This document shows, piece after piece, positions 17,755 to 26,067 of a stretch of 53,876 nucleotides of DNA; within the stretch, counting starts at the first letter, position 1; each line of letters begins with the position of its first letter. The notes under the pieces were generated by a model, which had not been told where the DNA came from, ran no database searches, and saw only the letters and a program-made list of their open reading frames with translations. This DNA is from Nocardia beijingensis NBRC 16342 (GTDB taxonomy: Bacteria; Actinomycetota; Actinomycetes; Mycobacteriales; Mycobacteriaceae): assembly GCF_001612785.1 (NCBI RefSeq), contig NZ_BDBC01000027.1, positions 1-53,876 on the forward strand, read 5' to 3'. The position numbers and the translations under genes were made by a program.

Positions 17755-18834
17755 GTGAGTCTCACCTTGGGAATTGTCGGTCTGCCGAACGTCGGGAAGT
17801 CGACGCTGTTCAACGCGTTGACGAAGAATGACGTGCTCGCCGCGAACTACCCGTTCGCGACCATCGAGCCGAACGTCGGCGTGGTCCCGCTGCCCGATCC
17901 GAGGCTGAACAAGCTGGCCGAGATCTTCTCCTCCGAGCGGATCGTGCCCGCCACCGTGTCGTTCGTCGACATCGCCGGCATCGTGAAGGGCGCTTCCGAG
18001 GGCGCGGGCCTGGGTAACAAATTCCTCGCCAACATCCGCGAGGCCGACGCCATCTGCCAGGTGGTGCGGGTGTTCGCCGACGACGATGTGGTGCACGTCG
18101 ACGGTCGCGTCGACCCTGGCGCCGACATCGAGGTGATCGAGACCGAACTCATCCTCGCCGACCTCCAGACCCTGGAGAAGGCGGTCGTGCGCCTGGAGAA
18201 GGAAGCCAAGGTCAAGAAGGACCGCAAGCCGGTCGCCGACGCCGCCAAGGCCGCGCAGGAGATCCTCAACGGCGGCACCACCCTGTTCGCCGCGGCCGGC
18301 AAGGTGGACACCGAGCTGCTGAAAGAGCTCTCGCTGCTCACCACCAAGCCCTTCCTCTACGTCTTCAACGCCGACGAGTCGGTGCTCACCGACGAGGCGA
18401 AGGTCGCCGAGCTGAAAGCCTCCGTCGCCCCCGCCGACGCGGTCTTCCTCGACGCCAAGGTGGAAGCCGAACTGCTCGAACTCGACGAGGAATCCGCCAT
18501 CGAACTCCTCGAATCCATCGGCCAGACCGAACCCGGCCTGCACGCCTTGGCCCGCGCAGGCTTCCACACCCTCGGCTTGCAGACCTACCTCACCGCAGGG
18601 CCGAAAGAAGCCCGCGCCTGGACCATCCACCAGGGCGACACCGCCCCGAAGGCAGCAGGCGTCATCCACACCGACTTCGAACGCGGCTTCATCAAGGCCG
18701 AAGTCGTCGCCTTCGACGACCTCGTCGAAGCGGGCTCCATGGCCGCCGCCAAGGCAGCGGGCAAGGTCCGCATGGAAGGCAAGGACTACGTCATGGCGGA
18801 CGGTGACGTGGTCGAGTTCCGCTTCAACGTCTGA
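17755..18834 (+). CDS. ychF: YchF/Obg-family ATPase (redox-regulated P-loop protein)
   Basis: 359 residues, normal length. G1 GLPNVGKS lies at residues 9–16 and G3 is DIAGIVKGASEGAGLG. In place of the usual NKxD the G4 position has NADE, the change that makes YchF prefer ATP over GTP. A coiled-coil insert (LEKAVVRLEKEAKVKKDRKP) and a C-terminal TGS domain (TAGPKEARAWTIHQGDTAPKAAGVIHTDFERGFIKAEV) follow. The protein binds ribosomes and influences stress responses. The GTG start matches the conserved MSLTLGIVGLPNVGKST N-terminus. Confidence 0.97.
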   Translation: MSLTLGIVGLPNVGKSTLFNALTKNDVLAANYPFATIEPNVGVVPLPDPRLNKLAEIFSSERIVPATVSFVDIAGIVKGASEGAGLGNKFLANIREADAICQVVRVFADDDVVHVDGRVDPGADIEVIETELILADLQTLEKAVVRLEKEAKVKKDRKPVADAAKAAQEILNGGTTLFAAAGKVDTELLKELSLLTTKPFLYVFNADESVLTDEAKVAELKASVAPADAVFLDAKVEAELLELDEESAIELLESIGQTEPGLHALARAGFHTLGLQTYLTAGPKEARAWTIHQGDTAPKAAGVIHTDFERGFIKAEVVAFDDLVEAGSMAAAKAAGKVRMEGKDYVMADGDVVEFRFNV

Positions 18835-18884
18835 CCCTCTGCGTGGAAGTAGGGAAGCGCGCACATCGCTGCTGGTAGCGACTC

Positions 18885-18923
18885 TACTGAGGCCCCCATC
18901 CGGTATTCGGGTGGGGGCTCAGT
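18885..18923. terminator. Terminator hairpin after ychF
   Basis: ACTGAG-g-CCCCCATCCG pairs with CGGGTGGGGGCTCAGT, a roughly 16-bp stem with one bulged G and one wobble. It lies 50 bases after the ychF stop. Confidence 0.75.
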
Positions 18924-19066
18924 CGTTCGCCGGCGCGGTGCGATGGCCGACATCGACCGCGCGGTGAAGATTCTTTCGACCGCGGCGATGAGTTTTCCGG
19001 ACCGACCCCGTCCGTACTGGTGAACGCGCCACCAACCCGGCGCGACCGACCCAGAAGGAACAAGAA

Positions 19067-19495
19067 ATGACCGCCATCACCGCCACCAAGTCCACCGCCG
19101 CCGTCCACCCCGGCAAGATCCGCAACCGCGTCCTGTGGACCCTGCAGATCGTGCTCGGTCTGTTCTTCATCATCGCCTCCGGCGGCCCGAAGCTCGTCAT
19201 CCCGCAGACTCTGATGGAAAACAACGCCACCGCCTTCTCGATCCCGTTGGCGCTGCTGGTCTTCATCGGTCTTGCCGAGGTCGCGGGCGGGATCGGGCTC
19301 ATGGTGCCCCGCCTGACCGCGGCCGCCGCGATCGGCCTGGCGATCGTCACCTTCCTCGCCGCCGGCTTCAACGCGTTCCTGGCCGACACCCCGGAATTGG
19401 CCCCCTTCCCGCTGGCGCTCACTGCGATCTTCGCCTGGATCGCCTACGAACGCCGGGCCTCGATCGCCGCCCTGCGCGCGCTGGTGAAGCGATGA
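19067..19495 (+). CDS. DoxX family membrane protein
   Basis: 142 residues with about four transmembrane helices: VLWTLQIVLGLFFIIAS, PLALLVFIGLAEVAGGIG, AAAAIGLAIVTFLAAG and LALTAIFAWIAY. The conserved DoxX elements are GLxFxxAGxxK-like (IIASGGPKL) and EVAGGIGL. DoxX proteins are linked to thiol and oxidative-stress systems but the molecular role is unclear. The start ATG follows AAGGAACA. It appears to be a single gene flanked by hairpins. Confidence 0.88.
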   Translation: MTAITATKSTAAVHPGKIRNRVLWTLQIVLGLFFIIASGGPKLVIPQTLMENNATAFSIPLALLVFIGLAEVAGGIGLMVPRLTAAAAIGLAIVTFLAAGFNAFLADTPELAPFPLALTAIFAWIAYERRASIAALRALVKR

Positions 19496-19501
19496 CCCGT
19501 G

Positions 19502-19557
19502 CGTAACGCCCGGCTACCGGCGGCGCCCAGCCGCCGGTAGCCGCGTTGTGCGTTACG
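19502..19557. terminator. Nested terminator hairpin after doxX
   Basis: A perfect 14-bp stem (CGGCTACCGGCGGC 19511–19524 with 19530–19543, loop GCCCA). Outside it a second pairing CGTAACGC/GCGTTACG (19502–19509 with 19550–19557) extends the structure. Confidence 0.75.
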
Positions 19558-19635
19558 GGGACGGTCCGGTCGGGTTGGTCGGGCTGTCCCATCGGAGTCG
19601 CGGGGCGGACGTCACCGGATCGGGCCGCCTACCCC

Positions 19636-19995
19636 GTGACCCTCCGAATCATGCGACGCGGCGCAAAACGGCTGCGCGCGCTCGCGGACCCGACAACAGC
19701 GGCCCGAGTCCGCGCCGCGCTCGAACGCGAAGTGCTGGACAAACGCACCTGGGAGACGCAGTACCAATTGATCATGGCGCTGGGAACGACCGGCAGCCGC
19801 GAGGATGTCGAACTGTTGAAAACACTGGCGCTGCAACCGCGCTCGGCAACGATGGTCAACGCTGCTCTTGGCGACGCCATCGTCCGCCCGGGTCGTGACG
19901 TCGAGAACGACCCGGCAGATGGCCGCCAGATCATCGCCGAAGCCGCCATGGACGCCCTGAACGGTCGTTACGGAAACTACGTGAGCGTGCTGTAG
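19636..19995 (+). CDS. Hypothetical protein with HEAT-like helical repeats
   Basis: 119 residues from a GTG at 19636; an ATG at 19651 is equally possible, and neither has a clear Shine-Dalgarno. The sequence is helical with two HEAT-like repeats (DKRTWETQYQLIMALGTTGSREDVELLKTLA and IIAEAAMDALNG). HEAT proteins usually carry more repeats, so this may be a short family member or the remaining end of a larger gene. Partner and function cannot be told. Confidence 0.5.
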   Translation: MTLRIMRRGAKRLRALADPTTAARVRAALEREVLDKRTWETQYQLIMALGTTGSREDVELLKTLALQPRSATMVNAALGDAIVRPGRDVENDPADGRQIIAEAAMDALNGRYGNYVSVL

Positions 19996-20109
19996 TTGAC
20001 GTGGAATCGAATGCACGCATCGAGCTACCCGCGTGGTGGCCTACCCTTCCACAGCGGACGACCACCGCAGTCGCCGGTCCGGCGCTTGCGACTGCCGTGG
20101 AGATGAGGC

Positions 20110-21075
20110 GTGATGACGAGGGAAGAAGGCTTCGATCGTCGGATCGAACCGTTCCGGACGGAGCTGCTGGCGTACTGCTACCGGATGCTGGGCTCGGCGC
20201 ACGACGCAGAGGACTTGGTCCAAGACACGTATCTGCGGGCGTGGCGGGCGCGGGAGCAGTACGACGAAACGCGCGGCTCACTGCGCACCTGGCTCTACCG
20301 GATCGCGACCAACGTCTGCCTGACCGCGCTGCGGACTCGCGGCGGCCGACCGTTGCCGTCGGGACTGGTGGCCGCGGCGGATCCGCTCGGACCGTTCGTG
20401 CGGGGAGAGCACGCCGCCTGGTTGCAGCCCTTACCGGATTCGTTGCTGGACAACGCCGATCCGTCCGCGACCGTGATCGATCGCAGCAGCCTGCGTTTGG
20501 CGTTCGCTTCCGCCCTGCAGCACCTGTCGGCGCGTCAGCGCGGTGCGCTGATCCTGCGTGAGGTGCTCAGCTTCTCCGCGGCCGAGACGGCGGAAATTCT
20601 CGGCACCACCGTCGTATCGGTGAACAGCTCCCTGCAGCGGGCGCGCACCCGCCTGAAAGAGATCGGGGCCGGATCGGAACGGGTCGGGGAGCTGTCCACG
20701 ACCGAGCAGCGCGCCTGGGTCGAGCGCTACATGTCGGCGTTCGCCCAGGCCGACATCGAGGGCCTCAAGCGTCTGCTCACCGAGGACGTCATCATGGAGA
20801 TGCCGCCGATGCTCAACTGGTTCGCCGGCCGTGCCAACTACGGCCTGTTCATGGAATGGGTCTTCGAGGCGGCCGGGAAGGACTGGGTTCTCCAGCAGGT
20901 CGCCGCCAACGGCGGCCAACCCGGATTCGCCGCCTATCAGCGCGTCGGTGACCGGTACGAACTGCACACGCTCCAGATCTTCACAGTCACCGCCGAGGGC
21001 ATCAGCCGGAATTCGGTGTTCCAGGATCCTGAGATTTTCGCGGCTTTCGGCTTGGCGGCCCGACTCGACGCCTAG
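20110..21075 (+). CDS. ECF-type sigma factor with C-terminal SnoaL-like domain
   Basis: 321 residues. Region 2 is ELLAYCYRMLGSAHDAEDLVQDTYLRAWR (residues ~19–48). Region 4 is ALILREVLSFSAAETAEILGTTVVSVNSSLQRARTRL. Then comes a ~120-residue SnoaL/NTF2-like domain (VERYMSAFAQADIEGLKRLLTEDVIMEMPPM). This is the SigG/ECF41-like arrangement, where the extra domain rather than a separate anti-sigma factor controls activity. Start GTG 20110 or ATG 20113. The next gene is itself a SnoaL-type protein. Target promoters are unknown. Confidence 0.9.
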   Translation: MMTREEGFDRRIEPFRTELLAYCYRMLGSAHDAEDLVQDTYLRAWRAREQYDETRGSLRTWLYRIATNVCLTALRTRGGRPLPSGLVAAADPLGPFVRGEHAAWLQPLPDSLLDNADPSATVIDRSSLRLAFASALQHLSARQRGALILREVLSFSAAETAEILGTTVVSVNSSLQRARTRLKEIGAGSERVGELSTTEQRAWVERYMSAFAQADIEGLKRLLTEDVIMEMPPMLNWFAGRANYGLFMEWVFEAAGKDWVLQQVAANGGQPGFAAYQRVGDRYELHTLQIFTVTAEGISRNSVFQDPEIFAAFGLAARLDA

Positions 21076-21184
21076 ACCCGACAGTTTCCTTCCAGCGGCG
21101 CGATGAGTTCGGATGCCGCCGCCGGTATGTATTCCCGAGGTCGCCGGAACACTGCAGGCGATCCGACCAACAAGGGAGACTCCG

Positions 21185-21598
21185 ATGTCGAACCATCGCG
21201 CCGCAGACGAGGCCGCGATCCAGGCCGTGCTGGCTGATTCCTACAAGGCGTGGGAGGCGGGCGACGCCGACGCCATGGTCGCCGACTACACCACCGACGC
21301 GACCGCCATCATGACGGGCTCGCTTCGCGACAGCCGTGAGGTGATCCGCCAGAGCATGGCACTGGCCTTCGCGGGGCCGCTCGCGGGCAGCTCGACCTAC
21401 AACAAACAGCTCAGCGTCCGCTTCATCGGCGCGGATGCCGCGATCGTGATCAGCGAATCCGCCATCCTGTTCGCCGGCGAGACCGAAGTTCCCGCCGACG
21501 AGCGCAAGGTGAACGCGACGTGGGTCTTCGAGAAGCGCGACCAGCGGTGGCTGATCGCCGCCTATCACAACAGCCCAATACTCGCGCCTGCCCAGTGA
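21185..21598 (+). CDS. SnoaL/SgcJ-like NTF2-fold protein
   Basis: 137 residues. DEAAIQAVLADSYKAWEAGDADAMVADYTTDATAIM is the classic opening of SgcJ/EcaC/SnoaL-like NTF2 domains, and the closing block WVFEKRDQRWLIAAYHNSP fits. The ATG at 21185 follows AAGGGAGAC. It may be a small enzyme or a ligand-binding partner. Its place just after a sigma factor with the same fold suggests a shared signal, but that is inference. Confidence 0.85.
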   Translation: MSNHRAADEAAIQAVLADSYKAWEAGDADAMVADYTTDATAIMTGSLRDSREVIRQSMALAFAGPLAGSSTYNKQLSVRFIGADAAIVISESAILFAGETEVPADERKVNATWVFEKRDQRWLIAAYHNSPILAPAQ

Positions 21599-21814
21599 GC
21601 CGCGGGTGAACCAGCCACCGCACTGACTGGACGGCCCTCGTCCCCGGATGTGGATGAGGGCCGTTCCCGCGATCATTTTCGTCGTACGGCCGCCCGCATG
21701 CTCTGTCGGGGTGGGGCTCGGTCGTTTCTGCGGCACCGCACACCGGCCGGTCGGTCAGCGGGGTAGGCGTGATTATCTGTGCGCTTCGTCGGCGTCGATG
21801 GATAACTTGGTCGG

Positions 21815-22465
21815 ATGGGTGCCGACGAGCAGCTTCCTACCGCAGCCGCGCTGCGTACCCGACTGCGCCACGTCTATTGGATCGGTGGAGGCAGCGGCGC
21901 CGGCAAATCGACGGTCGCGGGCAATCTCGCCGCCCGGCACGGCTTGCGCGTGTACTCGACCGACGATGCCATGCGCGACCACGCTGCCCGCAGCACACGG
22001 GAGAACTCCCCCTGGCTGAGCAGATTCGCGGCGATGAGTATGGATGAACGCTGGGTGGACCGGTCACCGGAGACGATGCTCGACACCTTCCACTGGTACC
22101 GGGGCGAAGGATTCCATTTCATCGTCGAGGACCTGTTGTGCTCACCGTGCGAGGCAGGAGTCATCGCCGAGGGATTCCGCCTGTTGCCGCATCTTGTTGC
22201 ACCGCTGCTCACAGAGCGCAGCCACGGTGTCTGGTTGCTTCCCTCACCCGCGTTCCGCCGGGCAGCGTTCGACAAGCGCGGTTGGAAGATCCCCGGCAAG
22301 ACCCGGGATCCGGCGCGTGCCGCACGAAATCTGCTCGAACGTGATCGGTTGTTCACCAATCGTCTCCGCACCGAGAGCTCCCGCCTCGGACTTTCCGTCA
22401 TCGACGTCGACACCGTATCCGAGGAGGTTCTGACCGATAGGGTTGGTCAGGCACTCGGACTCTGA
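21815..22465 (+). CDS. P-loop kinase-like AAA protein
   Basis: 216 residues from a GTG start. Walker A is GGGSGAGKST (residues ~24–33), followed by the acidic STDD pair seen in small-molecule kinases. A lid-like region WVDRSPETMLDTFHWYRGEG follows, then a C-terminal Arg-rich segment (RAARNLLERDRLFTNRLRTE). It may phosphorylate a metabolite or nucleotide; no specific family is recognised. It begins a stretch with more A/T in third positions than the flanking core genes. Confidence 0.7.
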   Translation: MGADEQLPTAAALRTRLRHVYWIGGGSGAGKSTVAGNLAARHGLRVYSTDDAMRDHAARSTRENSPWLSRFAAMSMDERWVDRSPETMLDTFHWYRGEGFHFIVEDLLCSPCEAGVIAEGFRLLPHLVAPLLTERSHGVWLLPSPAFRRAAFDKRGWKIPGKTRDPARAARNLLERDRLFTNRLRTESSRLGLSVIDVDTVSEEVLTDRVGQALGL

Positions 22466-22912
22466 GCCGCAGATGCCAAAGGCGTCCGGAACCTGGCATG
22501 ACAGCGCGCTGGCGAGCGGCAGTTGGAGCGGACTGGCCCTTCTCGGGAAGGAGGGCGCTTCGCCGTACACCTGGGTACATGGCGCTGTTATGCGGCTGCA
22601 CCGTACGACCTCCAACATCCGCGGATATCGCCGCGAATTTACTGCTGTATGGAGCGCCGCAGGCTCCGGCTGGGCGCGTGATCGGCCTCGCTACCGTGAG
22701 GAATTACACTTCTGTCATGGGTACGTGTCGACCGCGGACTGCAAGTACGGGCTGACGGAAAAATGCTAGTGGTTCGCCGAGGAGGAGGAGCCACATTCGG
22801 ATGGTCGCTGCCAAAGGCGTGGATCATTTCGCCAGTCGGCGGATTTCGCCTTCGGTCGACGCTGCTCCCGGCGCATCGTGAATCGGTCGAAAGAACAAGG
22901 TACAGTTGGCGA
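22466..22912. other. Spacer of ~450 bases with no supported gene
   Basis: Open frames run through this spacer but show no motif, no good start and no family resemblance. Base composition is visibly lower in G+C than core genes. It may hold gene remnants that I cannot identify. Confidence 0.4.
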
Positions 22913-23569
22913 GTGATTGCCGCGATTGTCTTTGATGTCGGAGAGACGCTGGTCGACGAGACCCGGGAATATGGAACGTGGGCGGACTGGCTTGGCGTGC
23001 CCAGGCATACGTTCGCGGCAGCGTTCGGCGCCGTCATTGCGACCGGTCTCGACTATCGCGAGACATTCCAGATCTTCCGGCCTGGGTTCGATCTCGATGA
23101 GGAACGGCAAGCACGAGCTGATGCGGGGCAGGCTGAGTGGTTCGGTGAGGATGACCTCTATCCCGATGTGCGGCCCGCGTTGTCGAAGCTGCGTGAGATG
23201 GGAATATTTGTTGGGATCGCCGGGAATCAAACAGCTCGTGCAGGGACTTTGCTCCGGGGGCTGGACCTTCCCGCCGACTTCATCGCTACCTCTGACGACT
23301 GGGGTGTGCAAAAGCCTTCGCTCGAGTTTTTCGCCAAGGTTGTCGAGGCGGCGGGCCGACCGGCGGAAGAGATCATCTACGTCGGTGACCGCATCGACAA
23401 CGATGTGGCTCCCGCGAAACGAGCCGGAATGCGGACGGCCTACCTACTGAGGGGCCCTTGGGGGTGGATCCACCGTAACAAGAAGGAAGTCGCTGATCTG
23501 TCCGATTGGCAGATCAGCGATCTCAACGAACTGGCGAATATCGTGGTGGCAGAGAATTCCGCCGGTTAG
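22913..23569 (+). CDS. HAD-superfamily hydrolase
   Basis: 218 residues. Motif I is FDVGETLVDE; the usual DxDxT/V pattern is present as D-V-G, so the second aspartate is replaced by Gly. Motif II is likely GIAGNQT, motif III lysine lies in WGVQKPS and motif IV in YVGDRIDNDVAPAKRAGM. Loss of the second Asp would weaken phosphatase chemistry. GTG 22913 starts directly at the conserved strand; no strong Shine-Dalgarno. The stop overlaps the stop of the converging XRE gene by 4 bases. The pair is probably a mobile regulatory unit. Confidence 0.82.
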   Translation: MIAAIVFDVGETLVDETREYGTWADWLGVPRHTFAAAFGAVIATGLDYRETFQIFRPGFDLDEERQARADAGQAEWFGEDDLYPDVRPALSKLREMGIFVGIAGNQTARAGTLLRGLDLPADFIATSDDWGVQKPSLEFFAKVVEAAGRPAEEIIYVGDRIDNDVAPAKRAGMRTAYLLRGPWGWIHRNKKEVADLSDWQISDLNELANIVVAENSAG

Positions 23570-24840
23570 CCGACCAAAGAATTGACGGTCGTATGCCAGT
23601 CGTACAACCGGGCGTCGAGGTCCCGGACGGAGGGCAAGGAATCCCACTGGGTGAGCGTTTGACGCACGGCCTTGATTCGATCCAGTGCAGTCGCATACCA
23701 GTTGCTCGCGAGTAGATCCAAGGCTTCCTCGAGATATCGGCACGCCTGCTCGGGGTTCTTCTCCAGCACGGCTGCGGCGGCCGCGTCGGCGAGATAGATC
23801 GACCTTTGCTTCGCATCCGCATCGGGTAGGACGCTGAGTACTTCCTCCAAGGTGTCGCGAGCTTCGCGGCCTCGGCCGGCGAGGATGAGTGTGTTTCCTT
23901 TGAAGCCTGCGAGCCTGACCGGAGAAAACCAGTCGAACCACTCCGGTGACGGATGTGAGTTGCTGTCGTGTTCGCCGTAGATTTTCTCGGCGTGATGGAT
24001 CAGGGCGAGCGCCCGGCGTGGATCACCTAGCCGAGTCTCGACCTCCGCCTCGACAGCGTCCAGCCAAGCCATCGTCTCGGAGTTGGCGTTGCCCCTGCTC
24101 GCGAAAGCCCGTGCGGCACGTAGTCGTTCCCGAGCCTCCTCGGCGCGAGCTTGGTCGCCCGAGAACGCTGGGGCGAATGCCATATGCGCGAGCGCGGCCG
24201 CGCCGAGAAGCGAATCTCCGGCTTCGTGCGCGGCTTGAAGTGCTAGTACGAGACTTGGCTGCGCGAGCTCGGGCTGTTGTAGATCGAAGAATCCCAAGCG
24301 CCCGGCCAGAAGACTCGATTCCGAGACGGCTCGTGCCAGAACCGTCTTGCCCGAGCCCGATACCCGCGGCAAGAGTTCGAGTCCGAACTGAGCATGATCG
24401 GCGACCAGACGATGCAGGCGCGCCGCTGGGGTCGACCAGTACAGGCGGCGATGGGACGCTGTGACCGACGCGAATTCCTTCGCGACCGAAGCCGGTAGGA
24501 GCGATGCGGCCGTGCCGAAACCGCCGTGCCTGAACGGAAGTGCGTGTCTGTCAGTCAGCTTCTGACCTGCACGTGAATCGCTCTCCGCTTCCGTCCACGG
24601 TGGTGAGAACCCCAACTCGGTAACCGGCCGCTTGAAGAGTGCTTCCAGTGCCGCGGCGTGGTCGGGATGTGGCCACGGCGGATTCGCGGATTCCCACCTA
24701 CGGACCGTCCGGCTTGCGACCTCGATGCGTAGTCCGATCTGACGCGCGGCTTCCGTCACAGCTTCTGCGAGTGCTGTTTGAGATCGGAAGCCAAGCGCCT
24801 GCCTGGCCGCGCGGAGTGAAGCGTTCCCTGTCGATGCCAT
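23566..24840 (-). CDS. XRE-type regulator with helical repeat C-terminus
   Basis: 424 residues. An N-terminal helix–turn–helix (residues ~8–60: LRAARQALGFRSQTALAEAVTEAARQ and SRTVRRWESANPPWP) is followed by ~330 residues of helix pairs that look like tetratricopeptide repeats (for example AALAHMAFAPAFSGDQARAEEARERL, GFKGNTLILAGRGREARDTLEEVL). This layout is common in actinobacterial regulators that sense a peptide or metabolite. The ATG at 24840 opens the HTH. A longer reading to 24954 lacks support. It faces the small Cys-rich gene at 25035 across ~190 bases, which probably hold its operator. Confidence 0.85.
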   Translation of the reverse strand: MASTGNASLRAARQALGFRSQTALAEAVTEAARQIGLRIEVASRTVRRWESANPPWPHPDHAAALEALFKRPVTELGFSPPWTEAESDSRAGQKLTDRHALPFRHGGFGTAASLLPASVAKEFASVTASHRRLYWSTPAARLHRLVADHAQFGLELLPRVSGSGKTVLARAVSESSLLAGRLGFFDLQQPELAQPSLVLALQAAHEAGDSLLGAAALAHMAFAPAFSGDQARAEEARERLRAARAFASRGNANSETMAWLDAVEAEVETRLGDPRRALALIHHAEKIYGEHDSNSHPSPEWFDWFSPVRLAGFKGNTLILAGRGREARDTLEEVLSVLPDADAKQRSIYLADAAAAAVLEKNPEQACRYLEEALDLLASNWYATALDRIKAVRQTLTQWDSLPSVRDLDARLYDWHTTVNSLVG

Positions 24841-25034
24841 AGGGGCCAGGTTAGTCCACGGATAGGACTCTCCCGCAAGAGAACTCACCATGAAGGTCCT
24901 ACTGATGTCCCCTTGCATGGCCTTTATGCGGACGTTGAGTTTTGCGAACCTCATGAGAGATCTACAGGTGCCGCTCAGTGCAAGCGATGCTCATCCGAGC
25001 TGCGGCCGACCAGAGTCAACGGGAGGGAACACGG

Positions 25035-25286
25035 ATGGTGGAACAGGATGTCGGCTTGTCAGGAGATGCCCGGCCGCGAATCACGGTCAGCATGTGCGGT
25101 GCCGCTTACGCGCGGGGTGTGACCGGTCCGATCGAGCAGGTCATGTGCTTGCTCTGTCAACGGATGGTGCCCGTGATCGATGGGCGGATCGGGGAGCACC
25201 GCACGAATGGGCCGGATACGTGTACATGGACCGGTGTCGAGGTCATCGATGACCGGCCTGCCGAACTGAGGGGAGGTGTGCGTTGA
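25035..25286 (+). CDS. Small Cys-rich protein, possible zinc binder
   Basis: 83 residues. Cysteines occur at SMCGAAYARG, in a CLLC pair and near the end in DTCTW, with HRTNG between, so a zinc knuckle is possible. The ATG at 25035 follows a good GGGAGGGAA Shine-Dalgarno. Its stop overlaps the next start (TTGA). Proteins like this often accompany XRE regulators and short resolvase-like proteins in actinobacteria; function unknown. Confidence 0.6.
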   Translation: MVEQDVGLSGDARPRITVSMCGAAYARGVTGPIEQVMCLLCQRMVPVIDGRIGEHRTNGPDTCTWTGVEVIDDRPAELRGGVR

Positions 25287-25621
25287 CGTCGACCGGTCGC
25301 CCCCGGGCCATCGGGTTCTTGCGGACGGATATCGCAGGCTCGCATCAGAAATGGCTGGAGACGACAATGCGAAGCCTGGCCAAGCGGCTCGGTTACGACT
25401 TGTGCAAAACGATTGCGTTGTCGGCGAAGACGGACGATCCGGTCGGGTTGTTGCTCGATCAGATCGAGCGGACGCGGGCGGAGGCGGTCATCGTGCCGGG
25501 GCGTGTGCACCTGGATGGTCACATCGAGCGAGTAATGCGGCGGGCCGATGTCATCTTCGATGTCGACGACGTTGAGGCTCGATGGCCGATTACAGCTGTG
25601 ATCGATAGGTGGCGTCCCTGA
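25283..25621 (+). CDS. Short resolvase-like protein (catalytic N-domain relative)
   Basis: 112 residues from a TTG that overlaps the upstream stop. The opening AIGFLRTDIAGSHQKWLETTMRSLAKRLGYDL resembles the serine-recombinase N-terminal fold (YxRxS…D…), but the catalytic Ser is absent and no DNA-binding domain follows. The rest (LLLDQIERTRAEAVIVPGRVHLDG) keeps the alpha/beta pattern. It is probably not an active recombinase. Confidence 0.6.
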   Translation: MTSTGRPRAIGFLRTDIAGSHQKWLETTMRSLAKRLGYDLCKTIALSAKTDDPVGLLLDQIERTRAEAVIVPGRVHLDGHIERVMRRADVIFDVDDVEARWPITAVIDRWRP

Positions 25622-26067
25622 CGCCGATTCTTCGCCGGGCTACCCGCTTCGTCGTCGGACCACACGGCCCGGCGGCGAAGCGACCGGCATCCACCACGCC
25701 CATCACCGTGGGCAGTAAAGCGTCCTTTGCCGCGGCACAACCACTCCAGCCGACTCGACTACTGCGGAATGAGACCTGGCTAGGGGCCGTGGCTTCTTAT
25801 GCGCGGCAGGGGATGCCTCGATCCCGTGTGTCGGCTCGCCCAGCGCGAGCCGGGGCGGGCCGGTTCACGCGACGAGCAGTTCGTCGACGGCACGGCTCAG
25901 GCTTGCCGGGTCATCGAGCTGGCGGCCGATTTCACGCAGTGCGGTGACAGCGGACATGAACATCCTTTCCGGAGTCGCCCTGCCCTCGACAGTATCGTTG
26001 GAGTTCTTAATGAAACTTCGGTGCACGTCCCCTCGTACCAAGAGATAGAACCCTCAATTGGAGGTGC
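25622..26067. other. Spacer with a divergent micro-ORF and MerR-gene promoter region
   Basis: About 445 bases. Apart from the 30-codon minus-strand ORF (25865–25957) no gene is supported. The 110 bases between that ORF and the MerR-type gene must hold both promoters. Confidence 0.4.
25865..25957 (-). CDS. 30-codon ORF divergent from the MerR-type regulator
   Basis: ATG 25957 is preceded by GGAAAGG at a good distance (6 bases) and the frame reads MSAVTALREIGRQLDDP…AVDELLVA, ending in TGA at 25865. It is amphipathic and acidic. It could be a genuine small protein under control of the MerR-type regulator, or the surviving 5' end of a lost gene. Too short to assign. Confidence 0.4.
   Translation of the reverse strand: MSAVTALREIGRQLDDPASLSRAVDELLVA

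Noticed and set aside
22443..22769. 108-codon plus-strand frame after the kinase-like gene
   Set aside because: Start overlaps the previous stop by chance, and no family features or ribosome site support it.
25283..25621. Active serine recombinase
   Set aside because: Lacks the catalytic serine and a DNA-binding domain.
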